Of a stretch of DNA of 64,000 nucleotides, positions 36,532-46,542 are shown piece by piece. How positions within the stretch are numbered: the stretch's first letter is position 1; each line of letters opens with the position of its first letter. The DNA is from Planctomycetota bacterium (lineage in GTDB: Bacteria; Planctomycetota; Planctomycetia; Pirellulales; Pirellulaceae). The notes below the pieces were generated by a model, which was given only the letters and a program-made list of their open reading frames with translations, was not told the DNA's origin and made no database searches. The translations under genes were made by a program, and so were the position numbers. The DNA lies in assembly GCA_026692845.1 (NCBI GenBank), contig JAPLNM010000087.1, positions 1 through 64,000 on the forward strand, read 5' to 3'.

Positions 36532-37251
36532 ATGCAAGTTCATGCGGAAGTTCTAAGTCGAGTCCCATTGTTTTGCACTCCGATCGGGGACGCCTCGGAA
36601 GTGTTCAACATCGTCGGCCAGTTGTCCTACGTCGCCCTGGCGGCCGTTGCTCTCTGGGGGATATACTACGTTTTCTTGGTTCTAACCCGAGTCAACGCCA
36701 AGCGGTTCAAGTCCGAAGCGTTGCAAGACGAGTTTGTCGGCTCGATCGAAGAAGACCTCCGACGCGGCAATTTCGACGCGGTCATCGGCAAGTGCGAAGG
36801 AAACCGCAAGGCCCTTCCGATGATGGTCTCCTACCTTTGCAAACACCGCTCGTTTGGCTTCAACAAAGTTCGTCAGTTGACTCTCGATCGATTCCAACGC
36901 GATGTCATCGCGGATCTCGATTACAGCATCGCTTGGATTGTCACCGTGATCAAAACCGCCCCGATGCTTGGGCTCTTCGGTACGGTCGTCGGGATGATGG
37001 GTGCGTTCGGTAAGTTGGCTTCTGCGACCAACGTCAATCCAACGGACCTTGCAGGTGACATTCGCGTTGCGTTGGAAACGACCGCCATCGGGCTTACTAT
37101 CGCCATCCCGATGGTTATGGCGATGGCCACCATCCACAACCGCATCCGGCACATGCAGGATCTGGTCGGATCGGGTTTGGCCCAAGTCCTCGAGGCTGCC
37201 AAGGTCGGGATGGCCCGCGAAGAGCAACGGAGCGTCCGCCAAAGCGCCTAG
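36532..37251 (+). CDS. exbB: MotA/TolQ/ExbB proton channel family protein
   Basis: 239 residues with three membrane segments: about 22-46 (VGQLSYVALAAVALWGIYYVFLVL), about 133-156 (AWIVTVIKTAPMLGLFGTVVGMM) and about 175-198 (ALETTAIGLTIAIPMVMAMATIH). The GLFGTVVGMMGAF and TTAIGLTIAIPMV blocks are diagnostic of the family. With the two ExbD proteins it should form a proton-driven motor in the inner membrane. It is the first of eight packed genes; the following gene starts 58 bases after its stop. Confidence 0.93.
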   Translation: MQVHAEVLSRVPLFCTPIGDASEVFNIVGQLSYVALAAVALWGIYYVFLVLTRVNAKRFKSEALQDEFVGSIEEDLRRGNFDAVIGKCEGNRKALPMMVSYLCKHRSFGFNKVRQLTLDRFQRDVIADLDYSIAWIVTVIKTAPMLGLFGTVVGMMGAFGKLASATNVNPTDLAGDIRVALETTAIGLTIAIPMVMAMATIHNRIRHMQDLVGSGLAQVLEAAKVGMAREEQRSVRQSA

Positions 37252-37309
37252 TCTAAGATCTGTGCGTCCCTCCGATAGCTTGAGCCAAGTCCAACAACCA
37301 CCCAACGCG

Positions 37310-37855
37310 ATGGATCCAACAGAAGACAACCTCGATAGCCAGTCCGGGTCAAACCATGCCTCGGACGTTCAAGCTCTCGCACCTCCGGTCCTCATCGATG
37401 ACGAGCCCGAAGAGGTCACGATGCGCGAGCGACCTCCCATGGACGATGAGATGGATATCACGCCCATGATCGACATGACGTTCCTGCTGCTGATCTTCTT
37501 TATCTTGACTTCCAAAATGACCGGCGAGAAGTCCTACGAAGTCCCCGCAGCGAAAAACGGAAGCTCGATTGCCACGAAGAACTGCGTGATGATCACCGTG
37601 CAACGAGGAAACGGCGATACCCCGTTGGTCACCAAAGAAGACGGTGGGATCTTTTCCGACGACCCCGAGCAGCAAGCCGCCGAGATCACTGAGTATGTTC
37701 AATTGCAACTCGAGACCGGTGGCAAAACCGAAGTCCTCATACGCGCCGAAGGCAACGTCACGGCCAAGCAACTCAAGAGGGTCGAGATGGCTATCGGCGA
37801 AGTCCTCGAAGAAGGCAAAATGATCAATTTGGCTGTCTCGGAGGTAGGCAAATGA
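37310..37855 (+). CDS. exbD: ExbD/TolR-family protein (first copy)
   Basis: 181 residues from the ATG at 37310; a GTG at 37262 in the same frame would add 16 residues. A 45-residue acidic cytoplasmic leader precedes the single membrane helix MDITPMIDMTFLLLIFFILTS, whose Asp55 is the proton-carrying residue of the family. The periplasmic domain follows (to residue 181) and ends in KQLKRVEMAIGEVLEEG, typical of ExbD. Longer than E. coli ExbD (141). It overlaps the second exbD by four bases (ATGA). Confidence 0.92.
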   Translation: MDPTEDNLDSQSGSNHASDVQALAPPVLIDDEPEEVTMRERPPMDDEMDITPMIDMTFLLLIFFILTSKMTGEKSYEVPAAKNGSSIATKNCVMITVQRGNGDTPLVTKEDGGIFSDDPEQQAAEITEYVQLQLETGGKTEVLIRAEGNVTAKQLKRVEMAIGEVLEEGKMINLAVSEVGK

Positions 37856-38358
37856 GCAATGTCCCTGTCCTCGATGACGAGGAAGTTCTCGAGCAGGTCA
37901 GCTTCAAGAAAAACGAGCTGCCCAAAGACGACATGGACATGACCCCGATGGTCGACGTGACGTTCCTGCTGCTGATCTTCTTCATGATCACCGCCTCGTT
38001 TTCCAGCGAAAAAGTCTTCGAGAAACCACCCCCGCTCTCGGATGCAACCAGCAGCAAACCACCCGATAAGCCACCCGATCAGTCCGATACGGTCCGGGTG
38101 CAAATCGACGAATTCAATGCTTATACAATCATCTTTTCAACCGGCGACGAACGCGAGGCAAGCAGCAAGCAAGACTTGCTCCTGGCCCTTGGCGAAGCCC
38201 GCGCCGAGGCCTCCAGCGGAAAAGAAGATGAAGTCCTAAAATTACTTGTTGATGCCCACGAAGAGTGCATCCATGCATCGATTGTCGCTGCGTTGGATGC
38301 CGGTCGCGAGGCTGGTTTTGGAAGTTTCAGTGTCTCGGTCGTCGAGGAGTTTGAGTAG
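37852..38358 (+). CDS. exbD: ExbD/TolR-family protein (second copy)
   Basis: 168 residues with the same plan: acidic leader, helix DMTPMVDVTFLLLIFFMITAS with the conserved Asp35, then a periplasmic domain (KPPPLSDATSSKPPDKPPDQ linker, then VRVQIDEFNAYTI...). It has diverged clearly from the first copy outside the helix. Two different ExbD proteins suggest a heteromeric stator. Its stop is three bases before the next ATG. Confidence 0.92.
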   Translation: MSNVPVLDDEEVLEQVSFKKNELPKDDMDMTPMVDVTFLLLIFFMITASFSSEKVFEKPPPLSDATSSKPPDKPPDQSDTVRVQIDEFNAYTIIFSTGDEREASSKQDLLLALGEARAEASSGKEDEVLKLLVDAHEECIHASIVAALDAGREAGFGSFSVSVVEEFE

Positions 38359-38361
38359 TCC

Positions 38362-41300
38362 ATGAGCGCATCGCAGTTCATCCAAATGCTCGAAAACAAA
38401 GGCCTCCTGGACCCCGAGAGTATCGTCGAACTTCAGAAAATGGTCGAGCAATCCAAGGTCCGTGTCACCCCGGAAGCCTTGGCCCGAATCCTCGTCGAAA
38501 ACGGTCAGCTCACGCGATTCCAAGCCACCAAGCTCGTCACGGAACTCAAAGATCAGCAAGAAGCCAATACGGCCAACAAGGCCGCATCGAGCCGACAACC
38601 AAACGCCACCAAGAAACCGACCAACACCGATTCGGTCGAAGACCTACTGCCTCCCGAAGAGATCGAGCAAGTCGTCGTCGAGGAGGTCCAAGAAGTCTTT
38701 GATGACTCTGTCGCTGAGGTCGTCGAGGTTGTCGAAGCCACCGAAACGCCTTCTTCAAAATCCAAACGAAAAAGCTCCAAGCAAACCGGCTCCTTACTCG
38801 ATGACGGCCTGAAGGATATCGCGGTTGCCAAAGCACCCGTGATGAAAACGAAACCCGAAAAAAGCCCATGGGAATCCTTCGGAATTCTCGGCATGGGATT
38901 CATTGTGCTGCTCCTGCTGACCCTCTTGGTGCCCCTCTATATTTGGTTCTCCCAAGGCAGCGCCAAGGAGAGTTGGGAAATCGCCGAGAACTTCTACAAA
39001 AACCGTGACTACGAACGAGCCTCCAAGCAATACGAACTTTTCGCTACAGGATTTCCAGCCGACGAAAATTCCAGCACCGCCAAAGTCAAAGGAACCTTGG
39101 CAAAAGTCCGAGAAGCCTCGGAAAAAAATGCCGACCCATCCGTCGGCCTCAAAGCCGCTCAAGAAGAACTCCCCAAAGTGGTCAACGAAGCGGGCATGTC
39201 CAACATGCGCGTCGAGATCACCGATGTGCTGCTGCGAATCGCCGAGAAGTTCATCTCCAAAGCCGACAACACGGGCGGAATCCAAGATCGCAAAACGCTC
39301 GTCACCGCGATGAACCAGCAGATGGATCTGATCCGCGACCCTCGCTACGTCGGTACCCAGGAACGCACCCAAAATGAACTTCGTATCCGACGCATCGAAG
39401 AAGACCAACAACGCGTCGTGCGAGAAATCCAGCAGAGCGAAGATCTCGATACGACCATCGCTTCGATGACCGGAACCCTTGAGGCCAAAGATGTCATCAA
39501 AACCTACGAACTCAGACGCGAACTGGTCAAGAAATATCCGATCCTCGAAGAAAATACCAAGCTTCGGGAACTCATGCTCCAAGCGACCGACGTTCAACGA
39601 ACCTCCGTCGCTAAATCCAATGCTCTCCCGGTAATGCAAGACTCTGTCTCTGCTTTCGCAGCACCCACGGCGCTGCTGACAAGCCGAGTTGGAAATCCCA
39701 TCGACTCGAATCCAGAGAATATCGCGATCCTTCGCGTCAAAGGCTCGGCGATCGCCGTAGCCGTGGCCAATGGACAAGTCCTGTGGCGCAAGTTCATCGG
39801 TCGGGATTGGACCGGCGAACCGAAACGACTCGCCGCTACGAGCGACTCCGACGCGATCGTCGCGGTCGCATCGCGTGGCACCGTCTCCCGCTTGTCCTCC
39901 AAAGAGGGTTCTGTCGTCTGGGAGTCGAAATTCCCAGAGCCAATCCTTGAACCTGCAATCGATGGCGATGATATCTTCGTTGCCACCACGGCCGGAAATG
40001 TCCACTGCTTGGACGCCATCAGCGGACAACCCCGTTGGTCCAAAAAAATCCCCCAATCGATCGATGTCGGTACCGGCGGATCACCCGGCAAACGCAAAAG
40101 GTACCTGGTCGGAAACCACTCGAACCTTTACGTCCTTAGCCGTGGGAATGGGGACTGCGATGAAGTCGTCTACCTCGGACACAACCCAGGCACCATCGCC
40201 GTTGCACCGATCTGGGTCCTGAATCAATTGATCCTCTTCGAAAACGCCGGACCCGACCACTGCTTGATGCGCGTCTACTCGACCAACGACGAAGGAACCG
40301 AACTGAAATTGGCGCAACCGCCGGTCCGCTTCCGAGGGCACGTCGTGGTCGAACCCCAAGTCGAAGGCCGCCGATTGGCAGTGGCCACCAACCTTGGAGA
40401 AATCGCAATCCTGGACGTCGAAGTGACTAATCCCAAGGAAAAAGTTACCAAAATGGTGAATCTGGTGTCTAACGAAGCGGCACCTAAGGTGACCTGGCCG
40501 CTCATGTCGGGCACCGACCTGTGGCTTGCATCGAACCGTTTGGCCTACTTCCAAATCCAAATCACAGGTCAAAAACTCAATTCGATCTGGCTCAAAGAAG
40601 ACCTCGACGAATTCACGGCGCGTCCGATGAAGCTCGGGGATGTGATCCTCCATTCTCGCGTCGTGCGAGGCAATGCAGGGGTACGCCTCGCGGCGATCAA
40701 CCCAAAGACCGGGGATGCCTATTGGGAAGCCGATATCGGTAATCCCGTCGCATCGCTGAGCCCAGGTCCCCAAGGTCTCGTAGCCGTTACGAGCCAAGCC
40801 GCGACTTTCAATGTTCCCGACGATGCCTTCGCAACCGAAAGCATCGGCCTCAAGCCGACCTTTTCGATCGAGAATATGGGACGAAACCAACGCTCGATGA
40901 CCTTCGCAAACCCGATCCGTCTTGCCGATGGCCGTAGCTTGATCCTAAACTCCGCCCAAGGAAGCCAAATGCTCCTGGTCGACCCGGCGCGCAAAAGCAC
41001 GTCGACCTCCAAGCTAGTGGTCCTGGATCTGGGCGGCTCCTACCCGATCGCCGAGTCGATTGCCGTGGGAACTTCGATTCTGGTCCCATTGGAAAACGCT
41101 CAGCTCATGATGCTCGATCCGGAAAATGGCAAACAGATCGGAACCGCATTCCAACCGACCATCTCGGCCGGTGAACGACCTGTTTGGATGAACCCGGTGC
41201 TCCTGAGCGACAAGCAATCGGTCGTCATCGCCGATCAACGCCGAAACCTCTATAAGCTTTCGACGGGCAAGCAGTTGCGACTCCTGAACGCCCAGCCGCT

Positions 41301-41823
41301 CGAGCGGGGCATCAAGGGCCGAATCGATGTGATCGACGACGTAGCTGTCGGACTCTCTCCGGGCCCCTCCGGGGACTTTTTGGATTTCTACGAATGCGGC
41401 GAGTTCAAGAAAATCGGAACCTTGAGTTTCGAGGGCCGGTTTGCTTGGGGACCCTATGCGGCCTCCAACAGCTCGCAGTCGATCGGATTGGCCCTGAGCG
41501 ATATCGAAGGTCTCGTGGCTTTCAACAGCCAAGGCAAGCAGCTTTGGAATATCCCGATGCCCCGCACGGTGCTAGTGGGCAAGCCCATTCTCGACGAGTC
41601 GGACATCCTGCTAGCGAGCACCACAGGAGAGCTTATCCGCGTCTCTATTGCAGACGGAAAAATTGTCGCCAAAACGACCGCTGGCGAACCGATCTCAGGC
41701 ACTCCACTGGTCACCCCTCAGGGCCTGCTGGTCCCGGGTGACGAAGGGACCGTGCTTCGCGTTAGGCTCCCGCTGGAAAATACGTTAATTGGAAACTCTG
41801 CAAACGGCGAGGCGAACCGATAA
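38362..41823 (+). CDS. Membrane-anchored PQQ-like beta-propeller protein
   Basis: 1153 residues. The N-terminal ~70 residues (SASQFIQMLENKGLLDPESI, ALARILVENGQLTRFQATKLV) resemble the small N-terminal module I recall from planctomycete Ser/Thr kinases. An acidic linker with many Glu/Val runs (about 90-150) leads to one membrane helix (about 174-196, LGMGFIVLLLLTLLVPLYIW). Then comes a helical, TPR-like stretch (about 205-420) and a PQQ-type repeat domain from ~450 to the end (VLWRKFIGRDW, SVVWESKFPEPILEPAIDGDDIFVAT, PRWSKKIPQ, GDAYWEADIG). It probably projects outside the membrane as a scaffold or sensor. Its TAA overlaps the next ATG by one base. Confidence 0.8.
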   Translation: MSASQFIQMLENKGLLDPESIVELQKMVEQSKVRVTPEALARILVENGQLTRFQATKLVTELKDQQEANTANKAASSRQPNATKKPTNTDSVEDLLPPEEIEQVVVEEVQEVFDDSVAEVVEVVEATETPSSKSKRKSSKQTGSLLDDGLKDIAVAKAPVMKTKPEKSPWESFGILGMGFIVLLLLTLLVPLYIWFSQGSAKESWEIAENFYKNRDYERASKQYELFATGFPADENSSTAKVKGTLAKVREASEKNADPSVGLKAAQEELPKVVNEAGMSNMRVEITDVLLRIAEKFISKADNTGGIQDRKTLVTAMNQQMDLIRDPRYVGTQERTQNELRIRRIEEDQQRVVREIQQSEDLDTTIASMTGTLEAKDVIKTYELRRELVKKYPILEENTKLRELMLQATDVQRTSVAKSNALPVMQDSVSAFAAPTALLTSRVGNPIDSNPENIAILRVKGSAIAVAVANGQVLWRKFIGRDWTGEPKRLAATSDSDAIVAVASRGTVSRLSSKEGSVVWESKFPEPILEPAIDGDDIFVATTAGNVHCLDAISGQPRWSKKIPQSIDVGTGGSPGKRKRYLVGNHSNLYVLSRGNGDCDEVVYLGHNPGTIAVAPIWVLNQLILFENAGPDHCLMRVYSTNDEGTELKLAQPPVRFRGHVVVEPQVEGRRLAVATNLGEIAILDVEVTNPKEKVTKMVNLVSNEAAPKVTWPLMSGTDLWLASNRLAYFQIQITGQKLNSIWLKEDLDEFTARPMKLGDVILHSRVVRGNAGVRLAAINPKTGDAYWEADIGNPVASLSPGPQGLVAVTSQAATFNVPDDAFATESIGLKPTFSIENMGRNQRSMTFANPIRLADGRSLILNSAQGSQMLLVDPARKSTSTSKLVVLDLGGSYPIAESIAVGTSILVPLENAQLMMLDPENGKQIGTAFQPTISAGERPVWMNPVLLSDKQSVVIADQRRNLYKLSTGKQLRLLNAQPLERGIKGRIDVIDDVAVGLSPGPSGDFLDFYECGEFKKIGTLSFEGRFAWGPYAASNSSQSIGLALSDIEGLVAFNSQGKQLWNIPMPRTVLVGKPILDESDILLASTTGELIRVSIADGKIVAKTTAGEPISGTPLVTPQGLLVPGDEGTVLRVRLPLENTLIGNSANGEANR

Positions 41824-44180
41824 TGCGGCGTTGTCTAATGGTTTGGCTCAGCATGAAAAACTCCATAGGCTTTGTTCTGCTTGCTCTGCTTGCAATACTT
41901 GCAACACAAGGAACCACACTGGCCCAGTTCGACCTCGAAAAGGCGCTTCAGGAGGTAGAAGTCCCCGGCTCGCTCATGGACGAAGAGCCCTTCGATATCG
42001 TCACGCTTAAACCCGAAGCCACGGGTCGAAGCGTCAAGCTCGCACCGATCGAGTTTGCCGATCGCAGGATTCCCACAAACGTCAAAGAGACCGACAAGCT
42101 ACAGGTCACTATTTTGCTCTTCCCAACCCGACGCTACGAAGTGGCCTGGAAGGACATCGGCAAGATATGGCTCTATGAGCAAATGATTCTCACAAGGGCC
42201 AAAAAACTCGTCGAAGAAAAGAACTTTGGCGAAGCCTTCGAGCACCTGAACTTTTTGTTCGTCAACTATCCGCAAACCCCAGGTTTGCAGATCATGCGCC
42301 AAGAATTCCTCTTCAAAAGCGCCGAGGAGATGTCTGGCCAAAACCGGCTCGCACACACCATGGCCGTACTGGAGGAACTCCAACGGTCCTTCCCAAACTT
42401 TCAACGCGAGAAGGTCCGAGGTCTGATCACTGATGTCTCCGGCAAACTCATCGAATCGTACTTTCAAAAGAAAGACCTCTCTGCGGCCCGCGCGATGATC
42501 AACAGGTTGGCCAAAGATTACAAAGACGACCCACTGCCGGTCGTCGAGCAGTGGAAGGGCAAGTTCCTTGAATTGGCCAACGAGTACAAAGCCAAAGCGA
42601 TTGAATACCGAGAGAAAAAAGAATACCTCGCCGCTCGCCGCGAAGCGACCAAAATGCTCGATATCGAGCCTCAAATCGAAGGGGGCAAGGAGCTTCTGCG
42701 GGATTTGCTCAAGGAATACCCGATCGTGAGGGTTGGAGTTTTCCAAACGGCAGATAAACCCGATACGGCTGCGATCGCCAACTGGCCAGCCTTTCGATCT
42801 GGCCAATTGATCTCCCGGCCACTTTTCGAGTTCCGAAGCACAGGGCCCGAGGGTGGCCAATACCGATTCTCCCTCGGATCGTTTCAGCAAAGCGATGATC
42901 GCCTTGAGCTCGATATGACGATCCAAAATCCAGGCCAAGTCGGGATCCCCAGCAGCCTCGATCTGTCCCAGTCCTTCCTCCGACGCGCGACGATCGGCAA
43001 GCCCGAATACGTTCCGGGTTGGGCCGCGATTTTCGATTCCGTCAGCGTCGCAGGCCCCGAACGACTCAAGATGCGCTTCCGCCGTCCCCACGTCTTGCCC
43101 CAAGCCTTCCTGCAATGGCCCATCGAAGCGATCGGCGAGGGCAATCTCCCCTTGGGCGTGCTCTACAAGCCGAAGTCCCAAGAAGGCAATACCCAACGCT
43201 TCGAATGGGCCCCAAGCAACCCCGCAGCAGACTTTCAACCCAAAGAGATCCACGAGATCCTCTACGAAGATCCCTCGCAGGCGATCAACGATCTGTTGCG
43301 AGGCGAGATCGAAGCGATCGATAGGCTATTTCCAGCCGATGCAAAAAAACTTCAAGCATCGATTGTCTCCAAAACCATCAATGTCGAATCGTATGCACTG
43401 CCCACAGTGCACATGCTCGTCCCGCGAACGTCGAACCCCTATCTCGATGACCGCGAGTTTCGACGCGCACTGCTCTATGCGATCAATCGCGAAGGGATCC
43501 TCAAAGGAGAGATTCTCGGAGGGGCTGACGCAGAGCAATCCCGAGTTATCAGTGGCCCATTCCCTCGAGGCGTCACGGAAAATGATCCCATCGCCTACGC
43601 CTACAACACCAGCGTCGAGAACCTGGCCTATGACCCGAGGCTCGCCAAAGTCCTGATGCTCATCACTAATAGCAAGCTCAAGACGCAGTATGAGAAACGA
43701 AAAGAACCTTTGCCGCCGATGCCCAAAATGACCCTCGGGGTTCCGAACTACGAAGCGGCCCGCGTGGCCGGCCAAGCCATCATCGAGCAGTGGAAGTTGA
43801 TCGGGATCCAAGCCGATCTTGCCGTGCTGGACAAAGTCCCAGAGCCCGGCCAGATGCCTAACATCGATATCCTCTACCTGACAGTCTCGATCTGGGAACC
43901 GGCTACCGATGCCGAACGTTTGTTCGGAATCGGCGGTCCTGCCCAATCGAACAACCAATTCATCGTGCAAGTCCTCGGCGGCTTGAGCAGCTCGCGCAAC
44001 TGGCGCGAAGTGCGGCAAAGCTGCCAAGACCTCCACGCCCTGGTCGCCGCCCATTTACCTGTCCTGCCCTTGTGGCAAGTCGGCGAATCCTTTGCCTATC
44101 GAGGAGAGATCAACGGCGTAACGAAAAAACCGCTGGGTCTTTATCAAGATCTCCAAAAGTGGAGGGTCCGCGCACCGTGA
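41823..44180 (+). CDS. Exported family-5 extracellular solute-binding-like protein
   Basis: 785 residues: signal peptide (about 1-35, core FVLLALLAILATQGTTLAQ; MKNS at residue 11 is an alternative start), a helical ~250-residue N-terminal part with tetratricopeptide-like spacing (AFEHLNFLFVNYPQTPG, EREKKEYLAARREATKML), then a region matching the SBP_bac_5 peptide/nickel-binding family: GVFQTADKPDTAAIANWPAFRSGQLI, LDDREFRRALLYAINREGILKGEIL and DLHALVAAHLPVLPLWQ. No ABC permease or ATPase is nearby, so it may bind or present a ligand to the ExbBD machine instead of an ABC importer. Confidence 0.8.
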   Translation: MRRCLMVWLSMKNSIGFVLLALLAILATQGTTLAQFDLEKALQEVEVPGSLMDEEPFDIVTLKPEATGRSVKLAPIEFADRRIPTNVKETDKLQVTILLFPTRRYEVAWKDIGKIWLYEQMILTRAKKLVEEKNFGEAFEHLNFLFVNYPQTPGLQIMRQEFLFKSAEEMSGQNRLAHTMAVLEELQRSFPNFQREKVRGLITDVSGKLIESYFQKKDLSAARAMINRLAKDYKDDPLPVVEQWKGKFLELANEYKAKAIEYREKKEYLAARREATKMLDIEPQIEGGKELLRDLLKEYPIVRVGVFQTADKPDTAAIANWPAFRSGQLISRPLFEFRSTGPEGGQYRFSLGSFQQSDDRLELDMTIQNPGQVGIPSSLDLSQSFLRRATIGKPEYVPGWAAIFDSVSVAGPERLKMRFRRPHVLPQAFLQWPIEAIGEGNLPLGVLYKPKSQEGNTQRFEWAPSNPAADFQPKEIHEILYEDPSQAINDLLRGEIEAIDRLFPADAKKLQASIVSKTINVESYALPTVHMLVPRTSNPYLDDREFRRALLYAINREGILKGEILGGADAEQSRVISGPFPRGVTENDPIAYAYNTSVENLAYDPRLAKVLMLITNSKLKTQYEKRKEPLPPMPKMTLGVPNYEAARVAGQAIIEQWKLIGIQADLAVLDKVPEPGQMPNIDILYLTVSIWEPATDAERLFGIGGPAQSNNQFIVQVLGGLSSSRNWREVRQSCQDLHALVAAHLPVLPLWQVGESFAYRGEINGVTKKPLGLYQDLQKWRVRAP

Positions 44181-46540
44181 TCCAAGCCATGAAAATCAAA
44201 GCTCTCGGACTGTTCCTGTTCATGCTCGTCGGATCGGCAAATATCTCCCGATCGCAAGAGAGCAAGCCCGCCAGCCCAGCAGCTAACCCAGCCAGCCCAG
44301 CCGAAGCGGCCCTGAAAATCCCATCCGGGGCTGACCAAGCCAAGTCGGCCGCATCGAGCAAAAACACGCCCGTCGAAGTTTGGGAATATTCGGCTTACAA
44401 AGCGCGCGTCTGGCTGAGCATTTCGCCAACGCTCGGCCTGAGCGAGAAGACCATGCAACTCATCGAGCGGAAAATCGCAGAGTTCGTCGATATCGAGTTC
44501 GGTGCGACCATGCAATGCGACGTTGTAGAAACTCCCGATGCGCTCTTCGGTTCGGTCCTCTACCACCTCGACGACTTGACCATCGACCAGCTCCTATCCC
44601 GCGAACTGGTGCTCATGCTCGCCAAAAGCGATGCGGCCAAAGAGGCCTTCATGGCCATGCATCCCAAGCCGAGAGTCGATCCGGCGATCGAGGAACTCAA
44701 ACAAAAAAAGAAACTCACCAAACAGCAAGAAGAGGAGCTCAAAGCCCAAGCCGAAGCACAGTCCCGCGCCGCGAGCCTCAATAGCATCCGAACCCTCGAC
44801 TCGGTCGTCGAACGGATCCCCACGATCGCCATGCTACCGCTTCAGTATGCGGCGATGCAACGCGATATTGTTCCTTACATGAACGAGGATAAATGGAAGA
44901 AGATGCAGGCGAAGCTCGATGCGAGCGAGGCCAATTCCGACGCGATTTTCGAAAACCTAAAGACCGGCAAGACCTTCGCGGCCTTGGTCCCCAAAAACGA
45001 AGCCAACCGGTTCAAAGAAGTTGCAAGATCTTTGCCAACGCGTTTCCCATGGCAACCCGAAGCGATGCTTCGCGATAAAGACAAGATCTTCTTGGTGGCC
45101 GTCGAGCAAGATGGCGAGCGAATCCGAATCCAAGTCAAAGAGCTCGATGCGTTTGTTCGCCGAATCGGACTCATGGAGACCACGACGGTTGCAAACGTAT
45201 ACGAAATACCCCACGCCGTGGCCTTCCTTCAACGCCGTTGCTTTACTCCGATGGCTCGCATCGAGGACAACGACAACAAGACCGCGGTCCTACGTGTACG
45301 CGCCAAGGGCTTGGCCACCTCCGCAGAATCCCCCGTGCATATCGGACCCGGAGATGTCCTTGCTCCCTATATCCGCCGCGACGATCTCAATGGAAACCCA
45401 ACCCAACTCCAAAATCTTGCCTTTACCTACATCGCGGTGACCGAACCGATCGATAACGCACGATTCTACGGAGCCATTTTTGCTGCAAGTCGAGGGGCAC
45501 TTGTGGCGGCCAAGAACCGTCGAACCAAACGCGTCGCGCTCAAGGTCCATCCGAACTATCCGACCACCGATCTGAAACTCGGAATACGAGCCCAGCCCAA
45601 CAGTGCCGTACCGGGTGCCGAGGTCTACCTGCGTACCCCCGGTTCCGACGACCTGAAAATAGTCGGTAGGACCGACTGGCGAGGGGTCATAGGAATTGCC
45701 AATACCGAAAATCCGACGATCACTTACGACCAACCAACCTCGAGTTCCGTCGAGATGATCGCCAGAGCCAGAGCCACAGCCATCCGACTTAAAAGCCTCA
45801 AAGAGAATCAAAGCGACTCAGGCGATTCGAACCCATCTGGCCAAGAGGATCCAGCCGTTGCGGCTGCCGCGGCCGACGATGCGGCCATCGCTGCTTCTGC
45901 CGAAGCCCTCAAGCGACGCGAACGCGCTCCCACGCGAACGATGCCGATCAAACTCCCGCTCTATCTTTACTACATCAAAAACGGTGAAACCCTCCTGGCT
46001 CGATTGCCAGTCATCACCGGCTATCGCGAACAAGAAAAAGCCGATTTGCCCGACGACCGACGTCGCTTGCAAGCCGAAGCATTCCTCAAGGGCTTGCAGG
46101 GCGAAGTTCTCGATTTGGTTGTCCGCCGCAAGATCCTCGATGCGAGAATCAAAAATAAGATCGAACAGGGAAAAAAGGATGAAGCCTTCGCGCTGCTCGA
46201 TGAGCTCAAGAAGGTCAAGAACTACGAAGGCCTCTCGTTGCAGATCCAAAACATCCTTCGACGAGCCACCTCGACCGAACAGGGACCGGTTCCTGCCCCG
46301 GTAGCAGAACGAATCGACAAGATGATCGATATGACACGGGTGCTCATGCAGCAGTATCTGCAGACCGACATCGTACGCGAACTAGAAGTCAAACTCCTCG
46401 GAGGGGCAGCTCCCTCAAGTTCCCCAAGCGAATCACCACCACCCGCACCAGCAGCTGCTCCGGCCGCACCAGCACCTGCACCAGCAGCTCCGGCGCCGCC
46501 TGCCAACAGTCCCGCAACTCCCGCACAACCAGGCGCTTAA
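44177..46540 (+). CDS. Large exported hypothetical protein with Pro/Ala-rich tail
   Basis: 787 residues from the GTG at 44177, which overlaps the previous TGA (GTGA) and has GGAGGG ten bases upstream; the ATG at 44189 would give nearly the same signal peptide (MKIKALGLFLFMLVGSANI). I recognise no domain. Features: a charged helical segment about 165-205 (EELKQKKKLTKQQEEELKAQAEAQ), a middle beta-rich part (VGRTDWRGVIGIANTENPTITY, resembling a carboxypeptidase-regulatory-like fold), a second helical region about 640-720, and a C-terminal tail of about 40 residues almost wholly Pro, Ala and Ser. Conserved position in the cluster suggests an envelope component. Confidence 0.75.
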   Translation: MIQAMKIKALGLFLFMLVGSANISRSQESKPASPAANPASPAEAALKIPSGADQAKSAASSKNTPVEVWEYSAYKARVWLSISPTLGLSEKTMQLIERKIAEFVDIEFGATMQCDVVETPDALFGSVLYHLDDLTIDQLLSRELVLMLAKSDAAKEAFMAMHPKPRVDPAIEELKQKKKLTKQQEEELKAQAEAQSRAASLNSIRTLDSVVERIPTIAMLPLQYAAMQRDIVPYMNEDKWKKMQAKLDASEANSDAIFENLKTGKTFAALVPKNEANRFKEVARSLPTRFPWQPEAMLRDKDKIFLVAVEQDGERIRIQVKELDAFVRRIGLMETTTVANVYEIPHAVAFLQRRCFTPMARIEDNDNKTAVLRVRAKGLATSAESPVHIGPGDVLAPYIRRDDLNGNPTQLQNLAFTYIAVTEPIDNARFYGAIFAASRGALVAAKNRRTKRVALKVHPNYPTTDLKLGIRAQPNSAVPGAEVYLRTPGSDDLKIVGRTDWRGVIGIANTENPTITYDQPTSSSVEMIARARATAIRLKSLKENQSDSGDSNPSGQEDPAVAAAAADDAAIAASAEALKRRERAPTRTMPIKLPLYLYYIKNGETLLARLPVITGYREQEKADLPDDRRRLQAEAFLKGLQGEVLDLVVRRKILDARIKNKIEQGKKDEAFALLDELKKVKNYEGLSLQIQNILRRATSTEQGPVPAPVAERIDKMIDMTRVLMQQYLQTDIVRELEVKLLGGAAPSSSPSESPPPAPAAAPAAPAPAPAAPAPPANSPATPAQPGA

Positions 46541-46542
46541 TC

